Positions 15,296 through 21,245 of a stretch of 64,000 bases of DNA are shown here, piece after piece. Within the stretch, counting starts at the first letter, position 1, and each line of letters opens with the position of its first letter. Origin of the DNA: Vibrio rarus. Lineage in GTDB: Bacteria; Pseudomonadota; Gammaproteobacteria; Enterobacterales; Vibrionaceae. The notes under the pieces were generated by a model. The model searched no databases, was not told where the DNA came from, and saw nothing but the letters and a program-made list of their open reading frames with translations. The stretch is from NCBI RefSeq assembly GCF_024347075.1, contig NZ_AP024901.1:558001-622000 (forward strand). Reading direction: 5' to 3'. The position numbers and the translations under genes were made by a program.

Positions 15296-16233
15296 CAGGT
15301 TGGATCCACATTGTCTGTAGGCCCGGTATGTGAATGGCCAAAATGTTTGACCTCTTCATCACTGAGTTCCTCTACATCAACGTGACTTTTACTCAACATC
15401 GCTTGTATGCGACTCCCTAAAGGACCATCAAACGCCCGTCCCTCAGAGATGAGTTTATCCACCTTCTGATCGTGTTTGGACTCATTAGAGGCATGCACGT
15501 ACTGGTTGGTCTCGCGTTGTTTCTCTTCAAGTCTAATATCCATGTCATCGAAGATCACATCCCTAAACCACTGAATGTATTTACGATTAAACTCTTTTTC
15601 AAAGTATTTCTCGGAAAGGCTTTTGACTTCCCGCATTTTATGTTTTTTGACAAATCGCTCTACACGATCCAACTCAGCCGTAGGAACCGGCGAATGGAAA
15701 AGGCGTTGCCTAGCTTGATACATTACCTCTTTGGTCGGGGAGTTAGCCAACTGCCTTAGCCGAACCAATGATGGTGGCCACTCTCGATCTTCATCTAAAC
15801 GTTCGAGCAGATTATCATGCAGACGTACGCAAGCATCAGGAGTCAATTCGGTGGCAAAGCGCATAAAATGCTTGTCTGGCTCCTCCCCAAAATAATGCTT
15901 CATCTTTGAGTCAAACGCTTGCAACAGCATTGACCAGATGCGTAATATCTGCTCGCTTTGACCACGCCTATGGTATTCATCAAAGATCCTTTGAGCGTTA
16001 GGGTTCGATAAACCTCGACGGTTAGAAGGATTATATTTAAATTCTGTCGTTCTGTTTCGATTTGCTGCTGGTGAATTCTGGTTACGAATGCCATAACTCG
16101 TCGCATTCGACTCTCTCACCTTTCCAACCGAGGATTGCTTAGACTGCTTTCCAACATTAGTTAAATGCTCTTCAAAGGACGTACCTATAACGTCACTCAC
16201 TTTTTTTATTTTATCGCGGTCATTATTATTCAT
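15295..16233 (-). CDS. Protein loosely like phage replication P / helicase loader
   Basis: 312 residues. The first about 75 are low-complexity and Asn/Ser/Arg-rich. Residues about 80-170 ('QRIFDEYHRRGQSEQILRIWSMLLQAFDSK...FMRFATEL...EDREWPPSLVRLRQLA') have the spacing of lambda P-like proteins (W-x-x-L...F...L...WPPS). Family resemblance is judged by eye and weak. The gene follows the winged-helix protein (49-bp gap) and is coupled to the next one. The order winged-helix protein then P-like protein is that of phage O-P pairs, which recruit and load DnaB at an origin. Confidence 0.45.
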   Translation of the reverse strand: MNNNDRDKIKKVSDVIGTSFEEHLTNVGKQSKQSSVGKVRESNATSYGIRNQNSPAANRNRTTEFKYNPSNRRGLSNPNAQRIFDEYHRRGQSEQILRIWSMLLQAFDSKMKHYFGEEPDKHFMRFATELTPDACVRLHDNLLERLDEDREWPPSLVRLRQLANSPTKEVMYQARQRLFHSPVPTAELDRVERFVKKHKMREVKSLSEKYFEKEFNRKYIQWFRDVIFDDMDIRLEEKQRETNQYVHASNESKHDQKVDKLISEGRAFDGPLGSRIQAMLSKSHVDVEELSDEEVKHFGHSHTGPTDNVDPT

Positions 16234-16282
16234 CGTGAATCACTTAGTAATATCTAAAGTACAAAAAGTTAGCGTGAACCGA

Positions 16283-17026
16283 TTAATCATCAAACTCATC
16301 GGTCGTGTAATAGTCTCTAAACCTTTCTTCAAATTCACTCATAGCCGATTGTTTCGCTGGTCGAGAATATGGATGGTTAGCGCCACCGGACAGTCGTGAT
16401 TGTTTATAAAAACTGATTTTCTGATACAGTCGGTTTATTAGCTGACTAAGCGTGAAAATTTCATCATCTGACTCATGCACGTCTTTCACTAACGATCTCC
16501 ATATCTCAGTATCGCCACCCATGCCCATCTTGAACAAGATCGCCTCGGCCCAATCATGAACCTCTTGCTCGTGAATCTGGATTTTATGAAAAGTCTTTTC
16601 TTTAGCCAATTTATCTAAAGGGGCGACTTGAGCCCTTTGGCTGCGGCTCAACCGACCTTTTTGAGGTTGTCTATTAAAATTATCTCTTTGTGTTTGCGCT
16701 TGAGCATATAAATCAGGAACAGGAGGCGCCGTTTGCGGTGAAATCATCGCGTTATTTTCTAAGTGCAAGCTTCCCTCAACGTTATTGCTGTTGTTATTCA
16801 TTCGACGGCTACTCAAACTAATTACCTTGATATGATTACTAGATAAATGATGAAGTATCGTACTGGTTGCACCGCTACTAATACCAGTTAACGACTTAAG
16901 CTCAGCATATGTAGTTTGGAAGTTGCCATTTCTATCGGCCAGCTCTGCCAAAGCCATTAATAAAAACTTGCTTTCACCTACTACTGCTTTTAGGTCCCAA
17001 ACCATACTGGTCATCTTGCTCGACAT
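16283..17026 (-). CDS. Winged-helix protein, possible O-like replication initiator
   Basis: I start it at ATG 17026, preceded by GAGGG at 7 bp; the open frame extends to 17194 but upstream starts lack a ribosome-binding site. About 247 residues: an N-terminal winged helix ('VWDLKAVVGESKFLLMALAELADRNGNFQTTYAELKSLTGISSGATSTILHHLSSNHIKVI'), then a polar linker and a helical C-terminus. The layout resembles phage O-type initiators or MarR-like regulators. It heads a three-gene minus-strand operon. Codon use and context fit an integrated phage or plasmid module; no origin iterons were found. Confidence 0.5.
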   Translation of the reverse strand: MSSKMTSMVWDLKAVVGESKFLLMALAELADRNGNFQTTYAELKSLTGISSGATSTILHHLSSNHIKVISLSSRRMNNNSNNVEGSLHLENNAMISPQTAPPVPDLYAQAQTQRDNFNRQPQKGRLSRSQRAQVAPLDKLAKEKTFHKIQIHEQEVHDWAEAILFKMGMGGDTEIWRSLVKDVHESDDEIFTLSQLINRLYQKISFYKQSRLSGGANHPYSRPAKQSAMSEFEERFRDYYTTDEFDD

Positions 17027-17296
17027 TCTATAACCCTCTAACGAACTCATAGTTAAATTATCGTCGAGTCGAGATGGATTAGCAATGAGTTGTGCACTCT
17101 GAAACTTTGGCTTCTTTAGATAAAAGAGCGTTTTCATAAAAGCAATGTAGAAAACCGAGTGTACCAGACAAACCCAAGTGTTTCTTGCAGCCAATTCTTA
17201 CACACAAAAATGCCCATTACTATTTTATCCAAGGCATTACTTAATAAAGGCATGAGGTGCAATTGCGTTCACCATAGTTCAACGGCCTATCATTGA

Positions 17297-17620
17297 TTAA
17301 AAAGTTGCTCTACCGTGCTCATTGGCAAAAACATACCAATGCGTCAATTGTGCTCGCACAATACTTCAAATCCAAACTTTGCATAGAATGTTTGAGCAGC
17401 AGATGAAAGACAATCGACGACAATAGCGTACGCTCTCATGTGGTGATTCACTTCCCACAAGTAATTTAATGCGCGAATTTAACTGATCTTCCTAAGTCCT
17501 GAACCATGAAATTCTTTGTGCACAGCTAATTGAGCTAATAAAAAAACCGGTACTGGATATCTAGGTAGTTTCTTTGCTCTCTGTATTGGCAGTGTTGAGT
17601 AAGTCACGCTACATAGTCAT
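17297..17620 (-). pseudogene. Decayed GNAT-family toxin (TacT-like)
   Basis: The minus strand reads ...YSTLPIQRAKKLPRYPVPVFLLAQLAVHKEFHGSGL, the acetyl-CoA-binding region typical of GNAT toxins (LPRYPVPVxLLxxLAVxxxxxGxGLG). After a frameshift it reads RALNYLWEVNHHMRAYAIVVDCLSSAAQTFYAKFGFEVL, then a premature stop, then MFLPMSTVEQLF. The N-terminus and the antitoxin gene are missing. GNAT toxins acetylate charged tRNAs; this copy is dead. An intact relative of the same superfamily is 1 kb away at 18484. Confidence 0.7.
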
Positions 17621-17762
17621 TTCCCGCCAATTAAGATTGTTAACGGGCTATGCTATAACTCGAATTACACTTTTATAGCCTTTGGGATTCACATCAACGC
17701 CTTGGCCAACGCGCAAACTAAATCTAAAAGTAGGATATAAATCCAATTATACTGAGTTAAAT

Positions 17763-17857
17763 GGGAATATAGTCCCACATTTAACTTAATGGAGTTGCTT
17801 AAATCTCAAGATGAGATTATATTCCCAGTAATGATTAAATAATGGGAATATAGTCCC
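17763..17857. promoter_or_regulatory. Three GGGA-N6-TCCC operators of the third hip locus
   Basis: Perfect GGGAATATAGTCCC at 17763-17776 and 17844-17857, and a weaker copy (GAGATTATATTCCC) at 17813-17826. The last ends 13 bp before the hipB-like ATG. Likely autorepression sites for the downstream XRE protein. Confidence 0.65.
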
Positions 17858-17870
17858 TTAGATTGGTGAT

Positions 17871-18176
17871 ATGGCTAAGCGTAATTTGCACAATGTACTG
17901 TTTCCAAAGCAGCGCAAAATCCTGACTCATTTTGGTGAAGACCTGCTGTTGGCGATGAAACGACGTGGTTTTACAAAGAAGCTGCTGTGTGAACGTACTG
18001 GATTTGATCATAAAACGGTGAACAAAGTCTTCGCAGGTGATCCTGGCGTTGCCATAGGCACTTACTTAAAGGTTATGGCCGTTCTTGGCATGGAGAGTAA
18101 TTTTGCAGAAGTGGCCGCCCATGATGAGGTGGGTATCAAGCTGCAAAATATAAAATTACTGGAAGGTTCAAGATGA
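17871..18176 (+). CDS. HipB-like XRE repressor (third hip locus)
   Basis: A 101-residue XRE-family protein ('FGEDLLLAMKRRGFTKKLLCERTGFDHKTVNKVFAGDPGVAIGTYLKVMAVLGM'), of a type usually found immediately before hipA. Its stop overlaps the next ATG by 4 bp (ATGA). The promoter carries three GGGA-N6-TCCC dyads. It appears intact although its partner is truncated. Confidence 0.75.
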   Translation: MAKRNLHNVLFPKQRKILTHFGEDLLLAMKRRGFTKKLLCERTGFDHKTVNKVFAGDPGVAIGTYLKVMAVLGMESNFAEVAAHDEVGIKLQNIKLLEGSR

Positions 18177-18469
18177 GCCGTGAAATCGTTGAAGTCTATG
18201 CCGACTGGCTGCCAATGGAAGCGCCTTTGCTAATAGGGAAGCTTGCTTACAGCGATTCAAGCAGGGGTGGCGTGTTTAGTTTTACCTACGATAAAGTATT
18301 TTTAACTTCAGCCTATCGCTTGCAAATTGATCCAATCCTGACGCTTCACTCCGGTGAACTCTACAACGATGAAGCCGATAAAAACTTTCGTGCATTTCTC
18401 GATTCATCGCCTGATAGATGGTGGAGTCGTGCACTTTGGTATCGCATTGACAATGTCTTCGTTAACTAA
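18173..18469 (+). pseudogene. HipA N-terminal fragment (third hip locus)
   Basis: 98 codons matching only the HipA N-terminal subdomain: EVYADWLPMEAPLLIGKLAYSDSSRGGVFSFTYD, then DPILTLHSGELYNDEADKNFRAFLDSSPDRWWSR. In full-length members the last motif is followed by GR and about 300 more residues including the kinase core. Here the frame diverges after WWSR and stops. No downstream kinase sequence is present; the TacAT locus follows at once on the other strand. Non-functional as a kinase. Confidence 0.8.
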
Positions 18470-18483
18470 AAGCGAGCGGTTAA

Positions 18484-18981
18484 CTAACCTAAGCTTTCTC
18501 TAACATCTGAGATAGTAATAAAAAGCTTATTTTCTGTATCACTAAACGCCTGAAATCCATATCTTTCATAAAAGTCTTTTGCACCATCTTTAGCATCAAC
18601 AATCACGACTGGAAACGCAACGCTGTCGCTCGCAGCTACCAGCTTTCTTAGTGCATCAATAAGTAACCACTCACCAAAACCTCTCGCTTGATATCGATTG
18701 TCAACAGCCAGGCGAGCGATAAGGCCACCCGATGTCGAAGAATGGTGCTTTTCTTGTAGCCTATCGGGTAATGCCTTTAAGTCAATTGGTGTCATTGTGA
18801 GTGTATAAAAGCCGATGATATGTGAATTGTTTCTATCATCTTCCAATACGAAAGTTCTAGTATTGTCTTTTTTTGCTTGTTGACTCGCCATCACCTTTAA
18901 ATAGTTATTTAGCTCATCGATACCACAGTTGAACCGGTTTCTATCGTGTTTAGCTTTATCGAGAAGCACCGAGTTCATCAT
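18484..18981 (-). CDS. tacT: TacT-like GNAT acetyltransferase toxin
   Basis: A 165-residue GNAT toxin. Seen: the N-terminal 'FNCGIDELNNYLKVMASQQAKKDNTRTFVLEDD' typical of the class; the acetyl-CoA motif region 'GGLIARLAVDNRYQARGFGEWLLIDALRK' (R/QxxGxG/A-like, here QARGFG); and the catalytic Tyr in FYERYGFQAF. TacT enzymes acetylate the amino group of aminoacyl-tRNA and stop translation. The gene overlaps its antitoxin by 4 bp and is probably functional. Confidence 0.88.
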   Translation of the reverse strand: MMNSVLLDKAKHDRNRFNCGIDELNNYLKVMASQQAKKDNTRTFVLEDDRNNSHIIGFYTLTMTPIDLKALPDRLQEKHHSSTSGGLIARLAVDNRYQARGFGEWLLIDALRKLVAASDSVAFPVVIVDAKDGAKDFYERYGFQAFSDTENKLFITISDVRESLG

Positions 18982-19250
18982 TGTGTTTTATTCTCGTACC
19001 GATCAGACGCTGCTTTCAATTTGGCATTCGATTTAGCTGGACGATCTAGGGCATCCATCAACAGCATCGCGTCAGCCTGACTCAATTTTAAAGCCTGCTC
19101 ACGCTCAATCACTTGTTTGGCTTTTTCAATTGCCGCACTCAATACAAAAGAGTTGATACTGGACATACCGGCTATTGCCGCAGCCTTGGTCAGCAAGTCT
19201 TGGGTATCGACATCCACCCGAGCAGTAATACGAGGTAAAGTAGTGGCCAT
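18978..19250 (-). CDS. tacA: TacA-like DUF1778 antitoxin
   Basis: A 90-residue ribbon-helix-helix protein ('PRITARVDVDTQDLLTKAAAIAGMSSINSFVLSAAIEKAKQVIEREQALKLSQADAMLLMDALDRP'), the standard DUF1778 antitoxin of TacT-type toxins. The N-terminus binds DNA and the C-terminus wraps the toxin. Two matching quasi-palindromes (19266-19280, 19321-19335) upstream fit a repressor-site pair. Confidence 0.88.
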   Translation of the reverse strand: MATTLPRITARVDVDTQDLLTKAAAIAGMSSINSFVLSAAIEKAKQVIEREQALKLSQADAMLLMDALDRPAKSNAKLKAASDRYENKTQ

Positions 19251-19265
19251 AATGCTTCTCCTTCT

Positions 19266-19335
19266 GTGTCAAAGTGGCACATTAATATTATTACCTTAAA
19301 CTCGACAACAAGCAAGATACGTGTCACTTTGGCAC
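19266..19335. promoter_or_regulatory. Paired operators of the tacAT promoter
   Basis: GTGTCAAAGTGGCAC at 19266-19280 and GTGTCACTTTGGCAC at 19321-19335. Both have GTG-YCA...TGR-CAC symmetry, and they are nearly reverse complements of each other. They bracket the probable promoter of the TacA-like gene. Confidence 0.65.
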
Positions 19336-19561
19336 CTATTTCAAACCACTCTATTTCCAAAGAACAGATCATTTCCCTCAACCTAAATACTGTCTGGCTC
19401 AGACTCTCGTAAATTACCGGGTATATTACCAATTATTCTATAAGTTTATTTTTATATAACCATGTATACCTAATTATATTATACGGCCCTCTACACCTCT
19501 AAAGCCTTATACCACAAGCCCTAACATCTTCATCTATTTGTCAAAACCCTCTCACTCCCCC

Positions 19562-19579
19562 CGATTTTGGAAATAAAAA
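19562..19579 (+). repeat. Left 18-bp terminal direct repeat (putative att core)
   Basis: CGATTTTGGAAATAAAAA. It contains ATTTT and AAAAT/AAAA arms around a 7-bp centre (GGAAATA), the usual architecture of a tyrosine-recombinase crossover site. A partial echo, ATTTTGGTAAT, lies at 19589-19599. Confidence 0.65.
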
Positions 19580-19603
19580 TTCACTGATATTTTGGTAATG
19601 AAC

Positions 19604-19633
19604 TCCCCAAAAGATTCCACGTCTTTGGGGAAG
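19604..19633. other. Imperfect stem-loop just inside the left end of the element
   Basis: TCCCCAAAAGA and TCTTTGGGGAAG flank TTCCACG. Only one bulged base separates this from a perfect stem. It lies between the end repeat and the first gene and could be a terminator of incoming transcription, a leader structure, or a recombinase-related single-strand fold. Confidence 0.4.
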
Positions 19634-19667
19634 TCACGAATCCAATCAGCTGACCAAGGAGGGTGTA

Positions 19668-21245
19668 ATGAGCAAATTCACTGCACAACAAAAACGAAAT
19701 CGCGGCAACAACAGTGGCGGGGTTGCGCCTGATGCGCAGCGCATTGCCACCACCCTGGCCATTGCACTGCATCGTATTCATCGCAAAGGCGATTCTGATA
19801 CGGTTCGTAAACGCAAAGTTGTTACGTTTCTGACTTGGTGGCTGACGCATGAGCTGATTAATAGTGACAACATTGCGCACCTTCCAACACTCACACGCGT
19901 GACTGGCAAGGCTCAATGTGAGGCGCATACGCTAAGGCCTGTGCGCACCAACAATGTCACTAGAGTGGAATACGCCCTCTGCTATCTCCATAAGGGGGGC
20001 TCTGAATATTTATGGCAGCCCATTCCTGATGCGTTTAATGCGCTATTTGTGGACGCCTTGTCATCGAGTTCAGGGGCATTGCTCACGGATAAACAGCATC
20101 AAGCGCTGTGCGAGGATCTGTCTCGCAAGTGGAAAACGCTAGGGAAGCTCGCCTGTTACCCTCGCGTGAGAAAAGATCGCTTGTTTCGCTATTGGATGCA
20201 CATGGGGCAAAGCGATTCTAAACTCTCTACCATTGCAAAAAGCGTGATGCTACCGCGTCATCAAGACCACCATCATCAAGCGAAGTCGTACCAACGAGAA
20301 ACCAGCGATCAGATACGCTTTAAGGTATTTGAGGCGCACAATCGTTATTTCAAACGCATTACGGATGCAATCCGTCTGTATGAGTTAACGGAGTTCTTTG
20401 GCTTTGTGTTTAAGCCAGAGACAAAGAAACCGGATTATCTAAAACACAGTGGCACCATTGCGCAACTTGAGCGAGTGCAAACCAACGGCACCTATGTGTA
20501 TAAACCCATTGCGCCCATTGTGATGGGTTCTGACAGAGCGCTGTCGGTGGACGATACACGGCAGTTTTTTCATGTGCTCGCCGATAGCGTCAGTGAGGCG
20601 TATCGCACTGTGTCGACGCCAGAGGGGCTCAGACACTATTACAATCTGCGCACCTATCAAATCACGTTTCAGTTTTTAATCCTGACCGGCGTGAGGCCCA
20701 CGCATGCCATTTCAATAGACGCGAGCCAGTGTTATGACTGCCGCCACGCTATGGTGTTCGACAAAGGGCGCTATCGCACTGTGTGGCTGTGTGATTTCTT
20801 CTCACAGGCCCTTAAAGCGTACTTAGCTTTGCAACACGTTGTGTGTCTGCACCTATCACTGACCCCAAACACCTTGTGTCTTTGGTACCTGCTGGATGAG
20901 AATTTCAAGGCGCAGCCACTCACGGCCAAAACCGTTCGACTGGCAATGCAGTCGTTTTCACCCGATGCGTCTGTGGTGCCTTATCAGCTTCGCCATACCT
21001 TTGCACAAATGGCGTTGACCGCAACCCTACCGACTCTATCCACGCAACTGATCGACCGCTTAATGGGGCACAGTGAGTTTGGTGAGCACTTAGGCAATGA
21101 GCACCGCTTTCCGGCGAGCCAGCACATTGCCCAAGACCACTTGAATCGGCTTGCCCATCAGCTAGGGCTCGATTCGCCTAGCACGTTCAGAAACACCCTA
21201 AACCAAAGCACATCTCACACCTGCGAGGCCCATCATGAAGAATAA
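19668..21245 (+). CDS. Tyrosine-recombinase-fold protein lacking the nucleophile (Tfp-like)
   Basis: 525 residues with an excellent AGGAGG-type ribosome-binding site. The C-terminal third is recognisably tyrosine-recombinase-like: LILTGVRPTHA (Arg343, box I), VPYQLRHTFAQM (box II, Arg442, with Tyr439 where His is more usual) and LIDRLMGHSEFGEHLG (His468). After GH there is no Tyr within the normal 9-11 residues (GEHLGNEHRFPASQH), so it should not cleave DNA. The first about 300 residues are basic and helical and probably bind DNA. It likely works as a structural partner of the next protein, whose start it overlaps by 11 bp. A catalytic Tyr placed elsewhere cannot be excluded. Confidence 0.75.
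   Translation: MSKFTAQQKRNRGNNSGGVAPDAQRIATTLAIALHRIHRKGDSDTVRKRKVVTFLTWWLTHELINSDNIAHLPTLTRVTGKAQCEAHTLRPVRTNNVTRVEYALCYLHKGGSEYLWQPIPDAFNALFVDALSSSSGALLTDKQHQALCEDLSRKWKTLGKLACYPRVRKDRLFRYWMHMGQSDSKLSTIAKSVMLPRHQDHHHQAKSYQRETSDQIRFKVFEAHNRYFKRITDAIRLYELTEFFGFVFKPETKKPDYLKHSGTIAQLERVQTNGTYVYKPIAPIVMGSDRALSVDDTRQFFHVLADSVSEAYRTVSTPEGLRHYYNLRTYQITFQFLILTGVRPTHAISIDASQCYDCRHAMVFDKGRYRTVWLCDFFSQALKAYLALQHVVCLHLSLTPNTLCLWYLLDENFKAQPLTAKTVRLAMQSFSPDASVVPYQLRHTFAQMALTATLPTLSTQLIDRLMGHSEFGEHLGNEHRFPASQHIAQDHLNRLAHQLGLDSPSTFRNTLNQSTSHTCEAHHEE

Noticed and set aside
18173..18469. A stand-alone HipS-like small toxin/antitoxin as in hipBST systems
   Set aside because: The fragment has the right size for a split N-terminal subdomain, but no separate kinase core (HipT-like) follows; the next gene is an unrelated tacAT pair on the other strand.
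4081..19560. A chromosomal integron array (many toxin-antitoxin cassettes in a Vibrio)
   Set aside because: No repeated attC/VCR-like sequences of about 120 bp separate the modules, the genes face both ways, and no integron integrase is seen.
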